Shown here one piece after another: positions 45,836-58,222 of a stretch of DNA of 64,000 bases. Each line of letters opens with the position of its first letter. Positions within the stretch are counted from its first letter, which is position 1. The stretch spans positions 1,116,001 through 1,180,000 of the forward strand of contig NZ_CP045144.1 in assembly GCF_009223885.1 (NCBI RefSeq), written 5' to 3'. The DNA is from Ancylobacter sp. TS-1 (GTDB lineage Bacteria; Pseudomonadota; Alphaproteobacteria; Rhizobiales; Xanthobacteraceae). Made by a program: the position numbers and the translations under genes. The notes beneath the pieces are model-generated. The model was not told the origin of the DNA and made no database searches. It saw only the letters and a program-made list of their open reading frames with translations.

Positions 45836-46783
45836 CTAGACCGGCGCCGGCGTCAGCGGCACCAGTTCGCCGGCCCGCGCGCGGCGGCCGACGATGCGCT
45901 CCACAAGCGCGGCGTCGAGCGGCGTGCCGGTGGAGAACAGGCGCAGCGGCGCCGGGCTGGAGGCGAAGGCGACCGGGCCGAGCAGCGAGGATAGCCGGCG
46001 GGCGATCGCCGCCGCCGGATCGACCCAGCGCACCGGCCAGGGCGCCACCTTCTGCAGCCGGTCCAGCACCAGCGGATAATGCGTGCAGGCGAGCACCACC
46101 GTATCGGTGCGCGCCTTGCTCTCGCGCCCCTTGCCCTCGCGGACGAAGGCCGGGGCGATTTCGGCCGCGAACGCCTCGTCGGGCACCTCGGCGCCGGACA
46201 GGGCGAGCTCGGCAAGGCGCGCGAGATCGGTACTGCCGACCAGCGTCACGCGGCAGTCCCCGGCAAAATCGCGAATCAGCGCCTGCGTGTAGTCGCGCTT
46301 CACCGTGCCGGGCGTCGCCAGCACGCTCACCTGCCGCGTGAGCGAGCGCTCGCAGGCCGGCTTGATGGCCGGCACCGTGCCGATGAAGGGAATGGCATAG
46401 CGCGCCCGCAGCGCCGGAAGCACCAGCGTCGAGGCGGTGTTGCAGGCGATGACCACGGCATCCGGCGCGAGCCGCGCGGTAAGCGCGTCCATCACGGCCA
46501 CCACGCGCCCGACGAGATCCGCCTCGCTGCGCGGGCCATAGGGGAAGCCGGCATCGTCGGCGGCATAGACGAAGCGCGCATCCGGGCGCGTGCGGGCAAG
46601 CTCGCGGAAGACCGAGAGGCCGCCGAGGCCGGAATCGAACACGATGATGGTCGGCGCACGATGCGCGGCGACAGGCGGTTGAAGCGGCAGCGACGACACG
46701 ACGGACGGCCCCGTTGACGAAGCGAGAAGCGAGACGCCGGGCGTGCCGGTGGAGCCGGAAACGGGAGAAGCCTCGATACGCAT
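45836..46783 (-). CDS. murI: Glutamate racemase
   Basis: The 315-residue cofactor-independent racemase makes D-glutamate for peptidoglycan. It shows IIVFDSGLGGLSVFREL, YAADDAGFPYGPRSE and the two catalytic cysteines in VIACNTASTLV and VVLACTHYPLV. The N terminus has about 55 extra residues of low conservation. The ATG at 46783 is preceded by GGAGGACATCAG; an in-frame ATG 12 codons upstream is less likely. It is followed by a murein transglycosylase, so both neighbours act on the cell wall. Confidence 0.94.
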   Translation of the reverse strand: MRIEASPVSGSTGTPGVSLLASSTGPSVVSSLPLQPPVAAHRAPTIIVFDSGLGGLSVFRELARTRPDARFVYAADDAGFPYGPRSEADLVGRVVAVMDALTARLAPDAVVIACNTASTLVLPALRARYAIPFIGTVPAIKPACERSLTRQVSVLATPGTVKRDYTQALIRDFAGDCRVTLVGSTDLARLAELALSGAEVPDEAFAAEIAPAFVREGKGRESKARTDTVVLACTHYPLVLDRLQKVAPWPVRWVDPAAAIARRLSSLLGPVAFASSPAPLRLFSTGTPLDAALVERIVGRRARAGELVPLTPAPV

Positions 46784-46870
46784 CTGATGTCCTCCATCCC
46801 GGGCATCATTGTGGCGCATCTTGGTGAACGGAACGTTGCGGAAGTCCCCTCCCCGTCCCGCCGTTCCGGC

Positions 46871-47707
46871 TCAGTCCGCCGTCTCGTCGTCCGTCGACGT
46901 CCTGCGTTCCCCGGCAAGGCGAGCGGCGGTGCGCTCCTCGCGGGTGCGCCGGCCCTCCACCAGCGCGGTGACCATGCCGTGCAGCGTGGCGATATCCTGC
47001 CGGGTGAGGCCGACGCGGTGGAAGATGTTGCGGATGTTGCGCGTCGTCACCGGCTTCTTCTGCTCCGAGCGGAAGAACAGCGCCTCGTCCAGCTCGCGCT
47101 CGATATGGTCGAAGAAGGCGAACAGGTCCGCCTTGTCGGCGATCGGGTAGCGGTCGGGCTGCTGGAAGGGCAGCGCCCCGCCCGACGCCAGCTTGAACCA
47201 TTCATAGCCGACCACCGCCACCGCCATGGCGAGGTTGAGCGAGGCGAAGGCCGGGTTCACCGGCAGAGTGAGGATGACATCGGCGAGCGAGACCTCTTCC
47301 GTGTAGAGCCCGGTCCGCTCGCGCCCGAACACCAGCGCCACGTTCTCGCCGCCGGCAATGCGCCCGGCCATCTCGGCAACGACCGCATCCGCCCCGAGCA
47401 CGGTCTTCTGCATGCCGCGCTCGCGCGCCGTGGCGGCGGCGACGAAGCTGACGCCCGCCAGCGCCGAGCGCAGATCCGGAAAAAGCTCGGCATTCTCGAG
47501 GATGCGGTCGGCGCCGGAGGCGAAGGTGACGGCCTTGGGGTTGGGCCAGCCCTCGCGCGGATTGACGAGGCGCAGCCGCGACAGGCCGAAATTGCCCATG
47601 GCGCGCGCAGCCGAGCCGATATTCTCGCCGAGCTGCGGCTCGACGAGGATCACCACCGGCCCGCCTTCCGGCCATGCCTTGGTGCTGTCGGTACCGGCGC
47701 CGGACAT
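46871..47707 (-). CDS. trmJ: SpoU/TrmH-type RNA methyltransferase (TrmJ-like)
   Basis: The 278-residue SPOUT enzyme shows VVILVEPQLGENIGSAARAMGNFGLSRLRLVNPR, ALVFGRERTGL and the knot motif LPVNPAFASLNLAMAVAVVGYEW that binds S-adenosylmethionine. The C-terminal helical extension matches TrmJ, which methylates ribose 32 in tRNA. The start at 47707 (MSGAGTDS, GGGGAA upstream) lies within a longer open frame. It heads a leftward trio with murI and the transglycosylase and is divergent from icd. Confidence 0.85.
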   Translation of the reverse strand: MSGAGTDSTKAWPEGGPVVILVEPQLGENIGSAARAMGNFGLSRLRLVNPREGWPNPKAVTFASGADRILENAELFPDLRSALAGVSFVAAATARERGMQKTVLGADAVVAEMAGRIAGGENVALVFGRERTGLYTEEVSLADVILTLPVNPAFASLNLAMAVAVVGYEWFKLASGGALPFQQPDRYPIADKADLFAFFDHIERELDEALFFRSEQKKPVTTRNIRNIFHRVGLTRQDIATLHGMVTALVEGRRTREERTAARLAGERRTSTDDETAD

Positions 47708-47994
47708 CGCGTTCCCCGCTGATCGTCGTTCTCGAAGGCCGCTGATATAGCCGCGCGGCGCGCAATTGCGAAGCGTTCGGGCGCGCGAGCAAGGCCCTAT
47801 GGCCATACCGCATACCAGATGCCAGGAAAGCTGGCGTGGAGAAGGCCGGACTCCGGGTCGTTTGGTCGAAAATTGGCCCGGGACCTGCTTTCCCTGAGGG
47901 GGACGGCGCGGTATCACCCGCGCATCCGGCGTCTGCCCGCGCGGACACGCGCCGCGACCCCTCCGACAACGATTGCCGTGCGAGGTGAATGTTC
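47708..47994. promoter_or_regulatory. Divergent promoter region trmJ / icd
   Basis: This 287-base gap between divergent genes must hold both promoters, but no clear -35/-10 or operator was recognised. The icd ribosome site GAGGTGAA lies at 47982-47989. Confidence 0.4.
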
Positions 47995-49206
47995 ATGGCG
48001 AAGATCAAGGTGGCGAATCCGGTCGTCGAGCTCGACGGCGACGAGATGACCCGGATCATCTGGCAGTACATCAAGGACAAGCTGATCCACCCCTATCTCG
48101 ATGTGCCGCTGGAGTATTACGACCTCAGCGTCGAGAACCGCGACGCCACCGGCGACCAGGTGACGATCGACGCCGCCGAGGCGATCAAGCGGGTGGGCGT
48201 GGGCGTGAAGTGCGCCACCATCACGCCGGATGAAGGCCGCGTTGAAGAATTCGGCCTCAAGAAGATGTGGCGCTCGCCCAACGGCACCATCCGCAACATT
48301 CTCGGCGGCGTGATCTTCCGCGAGCCGATCATCTGCAAGAACGTGCCGCGCCTCGTGCCCGGCTGGACGCAGCCGATCATCGTCGGCCGCCACGCCTTCG
48401 GCGACCAGTACCGCGCCACCGACTTCCTGTTCCCCGGCAAGGGCACGCTGTCGATCAAGTTCGTTGGCGAGGACGGCGCGGTCATTGAGCACGAGGTCTA
48501 CAAGGCCCCGAGCGCCGGCGTCGCCATGGCGATGTACAACCTCGACGAATCGATCCGGGAATTTGCCCGCGCCTCGCTGAACTACGGTCTGGCGCGCAAC
48601 TTCCCGGTCTATCTCTCGACCAAGAACACCATCCTCAAGGCCTATGACGGGCGCTTCAAGGACATCTTCCAGGAAGTCTTCGACGCCGAGTTCAAGACCG
48701 AGTTCGACAAGCGCAAGCTGACCTACGAGCACCGGCTGATCGACGACATGGTGGCCTCGGCGCTGAAATGGTCGGGCGGCTATGTCTGGGCCTGCAAGAA
48801 CTATGATGGCGACGTACAGTCCGACATCGTGGCGCAGGGCTTCGGCTCGCTCGGCCTGATGACCTCGGTGCTGATGACGCCCGACGGCCAGACCGTCGAG
48901 GCCGAGGCCGCCCATGGCACGGTGACGCGCCATTACCGCGAGCACCAGAAGGGCAAGGAGACCTCGACCAACTCCATCGCCTCGATCTTCGCCTGGACAC
49001 GCGGCCTCGCCCATCGCGCCAAGCTCGACGACAATGCCGACCTCGCCGCCTTTGCGAGCACGCTGGAGAAGGTGTGCGTCGACACGGTGGAGGGCGGCGA
49101 CATGACCAAGGACCTCGCCCTGCTGGTCGGCGCCGACCAGAAGTGGCTGTCCACCACCGGCTTCCTCGACAAGATCTCCGAGAACCTGTCGAAGGCGCTT
49201 GCCTGA
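47995..49206 (+). CDS. icd: NADP-dependent isocitrate dehydrogenase
   Basis: The 403-residue enzyme is of the eukaryote-like subfamily typical of alphaproteobacteria: [76 protein letters not shown] and [18 protein letters not shown]. It converts isocitrate to 2-oxoglutarate in the TCA cycle, producing NADPH. The ATG at 47995 gives the standard N terminus; another ATG lies two codons earlier. It converges on the K+ channel gene with a GC-rich hairpin (49230-49254) between. Confidence 0.96.
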   Translation: MAKIKVANPVVELDGDEMTRIIWQYIKDKLIHPYLDVPLEYYDLSVENRDATGDQVTIDAAEAIKRVGVGVKCATITPDEGRVEEFGLKKMWRSPNGTIRNILGGVIFREPIICKNVPRLVPGWTQPIIVGRHAFGDQYRATDFLFPGKGTLSIKFVGEDGAVIEHEVYKAPSAGVAMAMYNLDESIREFARASLNYGLARNFPVYLSTKNTILKAYDGRFKDIFQEVFDAEFKTEFDKRKLTYEHRLIDDMVASALKWSGGYVWACKNYDGDVQSDIVAQGFGSLGLMTSVLMTPDGQTVEAEAAHGTVTRHYREHQKGKETSTNSIASIFAWTRGLAHRAKLDDNADLAAFASTLEKVCVDTVEGGDMTKDLALLVGADQKWLSTTGFLDKISENLSKALA

Positions 49207-49229
49207 TCGGTCCCTGCCTGATCGACCCT

Positions 49230-49254
49230 CCCGGGGCGCCTCGCGCGCCCCGGG
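49230..49254. terminator. GC-rich hairpin after icd
   Basis: CCCGGGGCGC (49230-49239) pairs with GCGCCCCGGG (49245-49254) around CTCGC. There is no T-run, so termination would be weak or factor-assisted. Confidence 0.4.
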
Positions 49255-49275
49255 GCCTCGCCCCGGCGGGCGGTG

Positions 49276-50526
49276 TCAGTCCCGCGCCTCATCCTTCTTC
49301 AGTTCATCACCGGCGATGTCCGCCCGGCGGCTCAGCGCGTGCGGGCCCTCCTCGTCCCGCGCCATGGCGCGGACGCGCAGGCCGATCTCGGGATGCCGGC
49401 GGATCACGTCGGCGAGGTGCTCGGCCTCCAGCATCAGCAGCATGCAGCGCGTGCGGGCCCGCGCCGTCGCCGCGCGCCGCGCGGAATGCAGCAGCGCCAT
49501 TTCGCCGAAGAACTGCCCGTCGCTCAGCACCGTCGTTTCCTCGGCGAATTCCAGCACCACCTCGCCCGAGGCGATGAAGTACATGGAGCGCGCCGGGTCG
49601 CCGCGCCGGGCGATGATCTCGCCGGGCTGGGCGGTGTGGGCCGAGAGCACCTTGTGAATCTCGCCGATGCCGGCGGCGTCGAGATCGGCGAACAGCGGCA
49701 CGCGCGCCACCATGCCCCAGGTGATGATGAAGTCGCGCCGCTTGATCACGTCGACGAAGGAGGTGGCGATGATGCCGACCGGCAGCGCGATCATCACGAT
49801 GCCCGTCACCATCGTTATACCCGCGATGATGCGCCCCGCCGCCGTGACCGGATAGACATCGCCATAGCCGACCGTCGTCACCGTCGCCATCGCCCACCAC
49901 ATGGCGGCCGGGATCGAGCCGAGATGGTCGGGCTGGACGCTGCCCTCCGCCACATACATCGCCGAGGCGGCGATGAGCACCGCCGCCGCCAGCAACCAGA
50001 AGCAGGCGATGAGCGACTGCCGCTCGCGGTGCAGCACCTCCAGCAGCGACTGCATGCCGGGCGAATAGCGCACCAGCTTGACGAAGCGCAGCAGGCGCAG
50101 AATGGCCAGCGTGCGCAGATTGACGCCGAACAGGGCCGAGATGACGAAAGGCAGCCAGGCCAGCAGGTCGATGATCGCCACCGGCGTCAGCATGTAGCGA
50201 AGCCGGGCGCGCACGGGCTGGGGGCCGCGGTAGCGCGGATCCTCCACCGACACCCACACGCGCAGCGCGTATTCCGAGGCGAAGACGATCAGCGACAGCA
50301 GTTCGAAGGCGTGAAAGAGCGCGTAGTCCTTCAGCAGCAGGCTCGGGACCGTCTCGAGAATGGCCGCCAGCACGTTGATGACGATCAGCACGATGAGGCC
50401 GAGATTGACCCATTCGGACCAGCGGTCGCGCGCGGAATCGCGTTCCAGTATCTCGTAGAGGCGCCGTCGGCGCGCGCGCCATCCGGCGGCGGTGAACCAG
50501 CGCCTGTCGTGCCTGCGCGCCGTCAT
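49276..50526 (-). CDS. Cyclic-nucleotide-gated potassium channel (MloK1-like)
   Basis: The 416-residue protein has a six-segment voltage-sensor/pore layout. S4 is weakly charged (LRTLAILRLLRFVKLVR, 137-153). The K+ selectivity filter is TVGYGD (218-223), and a C-terminal cyclic-nucleotide-binding domain spans about 277-395, with the phosphate cassette FGEMALLHSARRAATARA containing the key Arg. There is little linker between S6 and the binding domain, as in MloK1 of Mesorhizobium. It should conduct K+ when cAMP or cGMP binds. It is a single gene beside alaS. Confidence 0.92.
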   Translation of the reverse strand: MTARRHDRRWFTAAGWRARRRRLYEILERDSARDRWSEWVNLGLIVLIVINVLAAILETVPSLLLKDYALFHAFELLSLIVFASEYALRVWVSVEDPRYRGPQPVRARLRYMLTPVAIIDLLAWLPFVISALFGVNLRTLAILRLLRFVKLVRYSPGMQSLLEVLHRERQSLIACFWLLAAAVLIAASAMYVAEGSVQPDHLGSIPAAMWWAMATVTTVGYGDVYPVTAAGRIIAGITMVTGIVMIALPVGIIATSFVDVIKRRDFIITWGMVARVPLFADLDAAGIGEIHKVLSAHTAQPGEIIARRGDPARSMYFIASGEVVLEFAEETTVLSDGQFFGEMALLHSARRAATARARTRCMLLMLEAEHLADVIRRHPEIGLRVRAMARDEEGPHALSRRADIAGDELKKDEARD

Positions 50527-50568
50527 GCCCGGCCACTCCCCCGACCGGAAACGCCCGGCAGCGCGGCC

Positions 50569-53220
<2,652 letters not shown>

Positions 53221-53539
53221 GAAACCCGGATCCACCGATGAGAAGTAGCGGCGCCTGTGGCGGCGCCGGCCCGCGCCGGCGCGGGCGCAACGGTTCTAAC
53301 GAGGCACCAATCCCTTGTCCAGAAAGCGCCACGCGCCCGCGCCGGGCCCGCCGGCCCCGCCCTTCCCGGTTCCCTGCCTCACAAACGCGAACGCCCCCGC
53401 CAGACGGCGAGGGCGTTCCATTATCGCGCTCGCGACCGTCGACCCGGCGCGTGCAGGCCTGCCCGCCACGCGCCCGCCGGTTTCCGGCCTCGCCAGCCCC
53501 CGGCCATCCCCGCCCGCATCGGGCGAGGCGGTGCCGGGC
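53221..53539. other. recA-alaS intergenic region
   Basis: No gene was found in these 319 bases. A near-perfect inverted repeat with 12-base arms (53390-53401 / 53406-53417, one mismatch) probably marks the end of the recA transcript. An 18-base perfect GC palindrome (53269-53286) lies in the alaS leader. Confidence 0.5.
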
Positions 53540-54625
53540 TCAGCCTTCGGCCTCGCCCTCGTCTTCCTCGCCCGCCTCGGCGCCGGCGAGGATCTGCTCG
53601 GCGATGAGGCCGGCATTCTGGCGGATCGTCGCCTCGATGCGTCCGGACACGTCGGGATTCTGCCGCAGGAAGTTCTTGGCGTTCTCGCGGCCCTGGCCGA
53701 GGCGCTGGCTGTCATAGGAGAACCAGGCGCCGGACTTCTCGACCACGCCGGCCTTGATGCCGAGGTCGATGAGCTCGCCCATCTTGGAGACGCCCTCGCC
53801 ATACATGATGTCGAACTCGACCTGCTTGAAGGGCGGCGCCAGCTTGTTCTTCACCACCTTCACGCGGGTCTGGTTGCCCACCACCTCGTCGCGCTCCTTG
53901 ATTGCGCCGATGCGGCGGATGTCGAGGCGGACCGAGGCATAGAACTTGAGCGCGTTGCCGCCCGTCGTGGTCTCCGGGCTGCCATACATCACGCCGATCT
54001 TCATGCGGATCTGGTTGATGAAGATCACCATGGTGTGGGAACGGTTGATCGAGGCGGTCAGCTTGCGCAGCGCCTGGCTCATGAGCCGCGCCTGCATGCC
54101 GGGCTGGTTGTCGCCCATCTCGCCGTCGAGCTCGGCGCGCGGGGTCAGCGCCGCCACCGAATCGACCACCAGAACGTCCACCGCACCGGAGCGCACCAGC
54201 GTGTCGGCGATCTCGAGCGCCTGCTCGCCGGCGTCCGGCTGCGAGATCAGCAGGTTGTCGAGGTCGACGCCCAGCTTGCGGGCGTAGATCGGGTCCAGCG
54301 CATGCTCGGCGTCGATGAAGGCGCATACGCCGCCCTTCTTCTGCGCCTCGGCGATGGTGTGCAGCGCGAGCGTGGTCTTGCCCGAGGATTCCGGCCCGAA
54401 AATCTCGACGACGCGTCCGCGCGGCAGGCCGCCGATGCCAAGCGCGATATCAAGCCCGATCGACCCGGTGGAGACCGTCTCGATCTCCATGATCTTGTCG
54501 TTCTTGCCGAGGCGCATGATCGAGCCCTTGCCGAAATGGCGCTCGATCTGAGTAAGCGCGGCGTCCAGCGCCTTGGCCTTGTCCATGGAAGATCCTTCAA
54601 CGAGTCGCAGAGACGCTTGAGTCAT
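53540..54625 (-). CDS. recA: RecA recombinase
   Basis: The 361-residue strand-exchange ATPase and LexA co-protease has Walker [19 protein letters not shown], the L2-region [19 protein letters not shown] and an acidic C-terminal tail ([12 protein letters not shown]). The ATG at 54625 gives [13 protein letters not shown], matching rhizobial RecA N termini; the frame is open 34 codons further upstream through the promoter. An SOS box lies 79 bases upstream of the start. Confidence 0.97.
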   Translation of the reverse strand: MTQASLRLVEGSSMDKAKALDAALTQIERHFGKGSIMRLGKNDKIMEIETVSTGSIGLDIALGIGGLPRGRVVEIFGPESSGKTTLALHTIAEAQKKGGVCAFIDAEHALDPIYARKLGVDLDNLLISQPDAGEQALEIADTLVRSGAVDVLVVDSVAALTPRAELDGEMGDNQPGMQARLMSQALRKLTASINRSHTMVIFINQIRMKIGVMYGSPETTTGGNALKFYASVRLDIRRIGAIKERDEVVGNQTRVKVVKNKLAPPFKQVEFDIMYGEGVSKMGELIDLGIKAGVVEKSGAWFSYDSQRLGQGRENAKNFLRQNPDVSGRIEATIRQNAGLIAEQILAGAEAGEEDEGEAEG

Positions 54626-54703
54626 CGCCGGGCTCCGGGCTGTATGCAAGGGGAGGATCGGGGTTTGCCGAATGTTGGCCGAGTTGTACCCGTTTTGTTC
54701 GAT

Positions 54704-54718
54704 GTTCGCAATATGTTC
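54704..54718 (-). promoter_or_regulatory. LexA (SOS) box upstream of recA
   Basis: GTTC (54704-54707), seven bases, GTTC (54715-54718) is the alphaproteobacterial SOS box GTTC-N7-GTTC; read with the gene it is GAAC-N7-GAAC. Its position, in the 126-base gap before recA, is as expected for LexA repression. Confidence 0.88.
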
Positions 54719-54751
54719 CACCAACAAATACCGGCATTCGCGCGATTTCTC

Positions 54752-56071
54752 TCAGCGGCTGCGCGCCGTTCCGGGCAGCCGGCCATCGCCCCTCGTTGCC
54801 GGAGCCGCCGCGCGCCCGCCTGCGGGGCCGAACCGCCGCCCCGCCTCGATGGACAGGCCGATGCCGACCGAGCCGAAAGTATCGCCCTCGATAACCCTGG
54901 CATGGGGCAGTTCGCCGATGATGGCGCGGCGCACATGCGCCAGGCGCGTCGAGCCGCCGGTCAGGAACAGAGCATCGATGTCGCCTGCCCTCAGCCCCGC
55001 AAGGGCGAGACAGGAGGCGATCCGGCCGCTGATGCGGCTCGCCAGCGCCCCGGTGCGTTCGGCGAGATCCTCGGCGCTGATGTCGACGGCGACGTCCGGC
55101 CCCATCCAGTCGAGCGCGAGGCGGGTACGAGGGTTGGAGGCAAGCCGGATCTTCGCCTTCTCCACGGCACCGACCAGCGCATGGCCGCGCCGCTCCTCGA
55201 TGGCGCGGATCAGCCGGTCGATCAGTTCGGGCCGGGCGGCGTCACGCCGCACCTGCCGTACCTCGGTCAGAACCTTGGGGTCGTAGAGGCGGTTGATCCG
55301 GTGCCAGGTGGCGATGTCGTGGAAATAGCTCGACGGCACGTTGAGGTCCGCCCGCTTCATCGGGCTGTTGTGCCCGAGCAGCGGCGTCACCGACCGCAAG
55401 GCCAGCACCCGGTCGAAATCCGTGCCTCCGATATGCACGCCATCATTGGCGAGGATGTCCTCGCCGCGCTCCACCCTGCGTCGCCGGTCGGGGCTGAGGC
55501 GCACGATCGAGAAGTCCGACGTGCCGCCGCCTATGTCCGCGATGAGGGCCACCTGCTCGGCGTCGATATGCTGCTCGTAATCCAGCGCCGCCGCGATCGG
55601 CTCGAACTGGAAGCAGACGTCACGGAAGCCGATTTCATGGGCGATCACGCGCAGCGCGTCCTCCGCGCGGCGGTCGGCGGCCGCATCGCCATCGACAAAA
55701 TGCACAGGCCGCCCGTGCACGACGGAGGTAAGCTCATGGCCGAGACAGCCCTCGGCCTGCTCCTTCACGCCCTGCATATAGGCGCCGATCACATGGCGGA
55801 AGGCGACGCGCCGGGCACCGATCTGTGTCTTCTCGTCGATCAGCGAACTGCCGAGCACGGATTTGAGCCCGCTCATCAGCCGCCCCTCCACACCCTCGAC
55901 ATAGGCGTCGATGGCGGCACGGCCGAGCCGGCGGGCGCCTTCGCGATCGAAGAAGATGGCGCTCGGCAGCGTGGACTCTCCGCCCTCCAGTGCGCACAGC
56001 ACCGGGCCATCCCCCCGCGCCACACCGAGCGTCGTGTTCGACGTACCGAAATCCAGTCCGCAGGCTGTCAT
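54752..56071 (-). CDS. Hsp70-family ATPase, YegD-like (no substrate-binding domain)
   Basis: The 439-residue protein has the actin/Hsp70 ATPase motifs: phosphate 1 CGLDFGTSNTTLGV, connect/phosphate 2 VALIADIGGGTSDFSIVRL and adenosine loop LFLTGGSTRLAHVRRAI. It ends shortly after the ATPase domain in a basic, Gly/Ala-rich tail, so the peptide-binding domain of DnaK is missing, as in YegD. The role is unknown. It is the last gene of the leftward VOC-Tct-CHR set, 89 bases after tctA across a hairpin, and ends 33 bases from the recA SOS box. Confidence 0.85.
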   Translation of the reverse strand: MTACGLDFGTSNTTLGVARGDGPVLCALEGGESTLPSAIFFDREGARRLGRAAIDAYVEGVEGRLMSGLKSVLGSSLIDEKTQIGARRVAFRHVIGAYMQGVKEQAEGCLGHELTSVVHGRPVHFVDGDAAADRRAEDALRVIAHEIGFRDVCFQFEPIAAALDYEQHIDAEQVALIADIGGGTSDFSIVRLSPDRRRRVERGEDILANDGVHIGGTDFDRVLALRSVTPLLGHNSPMKRADLNVPSSYFHDIATWHRINRLYDPKVLTEVRQVRRDAARPELIDRLIRAIEERRGHALVGAVEKAKIRLASNPRTRLALDWMGPDVAVDISAEDLAERTGALASRISGRIASCLALAGLRAGDIDALFLTGGSTRLAHVRRAIIGELPHARVIEGDTFGSVGIGLSIEAGRRFGPAGGRAAAPATRGDGRLPGTARSR

Positions 56072-56104
56072 GTCAGTCTCTCTGCACGTTCAGGAAATGT
56101 GGAA

Positions 56105-56133
56105 GCGGAGCGGCGCACCCGTCGCCGCTCCGC
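56105..56133 (-). terminator. Intercistronic hairpin between tctA and Hsp70-like gene
   Basis: A perfect 11-base stem GCGGAGCGGCG (56105-56115) / CGCCGCTCCGC (56123-56133). Read on the minus strand it is followed by TTCCACATTTCC, a poor T-tract, so it may act as attenuator or RNA-stability element. Confidence 0.55.
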
Positions 56134-56160
56134 AGGTCACCCCACAAGGGGGACGGCGCC

Positions 56161-57663
56161 TCACGCCGCCGCCACCGCCCGCGCTCTCCGGAAGCGCCGC
56201 CACAGCGGCGACAGCAGGATCAGCAGGGCGATCACCAGCAGCACGGCGGAAATCGGCCGGTCGACGAGGATGATCGGGTCGCCTACCGACATCGCCAGCG
56301 ACTGGCGGATCGCCCGCTCCATCGGCTGGCCCAGCACGAAGCCGAGGATCAGCGGCGCCGAGGGGAAGCCCCCCTTCGGCAGGAGGAAGCCGATCAGGCC
56401 GAAGATGAGCAGCAGCACGATGTCGAACAGGTTGCCGGCCGCTCCATAGGCACCGGCCACGGCAACGCCGAGAATGGCCGGGTGCAGGATATAGAGCGGC
56501 ACCCGCAGGATCTGCGCGAACACGCCGACCAGCGGCAGGTTCATCACCAGCAGCACGACATTGCCGATATAGAGGCTGGCCACGAGGCCCCAGAACACGT
56601 CCGGGGACTCCGTCATCATCAGCGGCCCGGGCTTCACCCCCCACAGGATCAGCGCGGACAGAAGCACGGCGGTGGACGAGCCGCTCGGTATGCCGAAGGT
56701 GAGCAGCGGCAGCAGCGCGCCGCCGGTATCGGCATTGTTCGCCCCTTCCGGCGCGGCGAGCCCCTCCGGCGCGCCATGACCGAAGCGCTCCGGATGCTTG
56801 GAGACCGCCTTCTCGATGCCATAGGACACGAAGGAGGCGACGGTTGCTCCCGCGCCCGGCAGCAGGCCGATGATGAAGCCCGTAACCGACCCGTTGAGGA
56901 AGGCGAAGCGGCAGGCCTTGAGCTCGGCCCAGGAGGGCAGCAGGTTGCGCAGCCCCTTCGGTACCGTCAGCAGCTCGCTCTTCTCCTTCGCCTCGATGTT
57001 CAGCAGTATCTCGGCAATGGCGAAGACACCGATGGCGACCGTCATGAACTCGATGCCGCCGAGCAGTTCGCTGTGTCCGAAGACAAAGCGCGCCTGGGCG
57101 GTGAACAGGTCGGTACCGATGGTGGCCAGCCACAGGCCGAACACCAGCGAGAGCGCCGACTTCGCCATCGACTTGCCCGACAGCAGCACCACCAGCGACA
57201 GCCCCATCACCATCAGTGCGAAATATTCCGGCGAGGAGAAGCTGAGCGCGAAATTGGCGATCGGCGGGGCGACGAAGGTCATCAGCAAGAGGCCGATGGT
57301 GCCGGCGACGAAGGAGGCGATGGCGGCGATGCCGAGCGCGGCGCCGGCGCGCCCGTTGCGAGCCATCTGGTAGCCGTCGATGCAGCTCACCACCGAGGAA
57401 GCCTCGCCCGGCATGTTGAGCAGGATCGAGGTGGTCGAGCCGCCGTATTTCGCCCCGTAATAGATACCCGCCAGCATGATGATGCCGCCGGTCGGGTCCA
57501 TGGTGTAGGTGAGCGGCAGGAGCAGCGAGATGGTCGCGGCCGGGCCGAGGCCGGGCAATATGCCGATCACCGTGCCGAGAAAGCAGCCGACGAAGCACCA
57601 GAAGATGTTAGCCGGCAGCATGGCGATGCCGAAGCCATGCAGAAGTCCATTGAGCGCTTCCAT
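56161..57663 (-). CDS. tctA: Tripartite tricarboxylate transporter large permease TctA
   Basis: The 500-residue polytopic protein has the TctA signatures: GIAMLPANIFWCFVGCFLGTVIGILPGLGPAATISLLLPLTY at the start, PTGGIIMLAGIYYGAKYGGSTTSILLNMPGEASSVVSC, and the second repeat GFIIGLLPGAGATVASFVSYGIEK. About 11-12 helices are expected. It takes up a carboxylate captured by the TctC protein using an ion gradient. The ATG at 57663 lies 1 base from the tctB stop, so the two are coupled. Confidence 0.95.
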   Translation of the reverse strand: MEALNGLLHGFGIAMLPANIFWCFVGCFLGTVIGILPGLGPAATISLLLPLTYTMDPTGGIIMLAGIYYGAKYGGSTTSILLNMPGEASSVVSCIDGYQMARNGRAGAALGIAAIASFVAGTIGLLLMTFVAPPIANFALSFSSPEYFALMVMGLSLVVLLSGKSMAKSALSLVFGLWLATIGTDLFTAQARFVFGHSELLGGIEFMTVAIGVFAIAEILLNIEAKEKSELLTVPKGLRNLLPSWAELKACRFAFLNGSVTGFIIGLLPGAGATVASFVSYGIEKAVSKHPERFGHGAPEGLAAPEGANNADTGGALLPLLTFGIPSGSSTAVLLSALILWGVKPGPLMMTESPDVFWGLVASLYIGNVVLLVMNLPLVGVFAQILRVPLYILHPAILGVAVAGAYGAAGNLFDIVLLLIFGLIGFLLPKGGFPSAPLILGFVLGQPMERAIRQSLAMSVGDPIILVDRPISAVLLVIALLILLSPLWRRFRRARAVAAA

Positions 57664-57664
57664 G

Positions 57665-58141
57665 TCAGAAACCCCAGATGGTGCTGGCGGGCAGCGGCGA
57701 CTGCAGCAGGACGGAGAAGCCGAGATAGAGCGCCCCGACGATGCCGGCTGCGACGACCGCCGCATTGAGCGTCGGACGGCTGAAGACCACCCGGATGATG
57801 AAGAACAGGACGAGGCCGAACCCCACGAGGAAGCCGAAGGCCCACATCAGCGGCACGCTCGCGACGAGCGCCGCCAGTGTGGCGCAGGCCTCCATCCGCC
57901 CGGCGGTGTTCAGCTCGTCCTCCGGACGGGTGGCGGCAACGCCGCCGGCGCGGATGGCCTGCAAGGTCAGCCACAGCGCGAACAGCAGCATCGCACCGCC
58001 ATAGATCAGCGGGAAGAAACCGGGGCCCGGACCGTCGCGCTCATAGACGACCCATCCGAGCGATTGCTGCACGATGTACAGCCCGAGTATGGATAGGCCG
58101 GATCCAAATATGATATTCGGATCCCTCAAGTATCTCAGCAT
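57665..58141 (-). CDS. tctB: Tripartite tricarboxylate transporter small permease TctB
   Basis: The 158-residue membrane protein has four hydrophobic spans, beginning PNIIFGSGLSILGLYIVQQSLGW and containing GPGPGFFPLIYGGAMLLFALWL, the conserved G-P-G-F-F-P motif of TctB. A strong GGGAGG ribosome site precedes the ATG at 58141, and an AT-rich stretch (58142-58180) lies just before it. It partners TctA. Upstream in the set are CHR transporters rather than tctC, an unusual order. Confidence 0.9.
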   Translation of the reverse strand: MLRYLRDPNIIFGSGLSILGLYIVQQSLGWVVYERDGPGPGFFPLIYGGAMLLFALWLTLQAIRAGGVAATRPEDELNTAGRMEACATLAALVASVPLMWAFGFLVGFGLVLFFIIRVVFSRPTLNAAVVAAGIVGALYLGFSVLLQSPLPASTIWGF

Positions 58142-58222
58142 TATTACCTCCCTATATTGTTTTTATGTTTGTTATGGCTGATGCCGACCCGCTTCCCGGC
58201 GGCGCGGCGGTTGTCTTGGATT

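Noticed and set aside
53315..56449. Open frame of about 1,000 codons opposite recA and the Hsp70-like gene
   Set aside because: It is a shadow of two conserved genes and would run through the recA promoter and SOS box.
58142..58222. AT-rich gap before tctB as a separate promoter
   Set aside because: It contains a good ribosome site and AT-rich sequence, but no -35/-10 pair with proper spacing was found.
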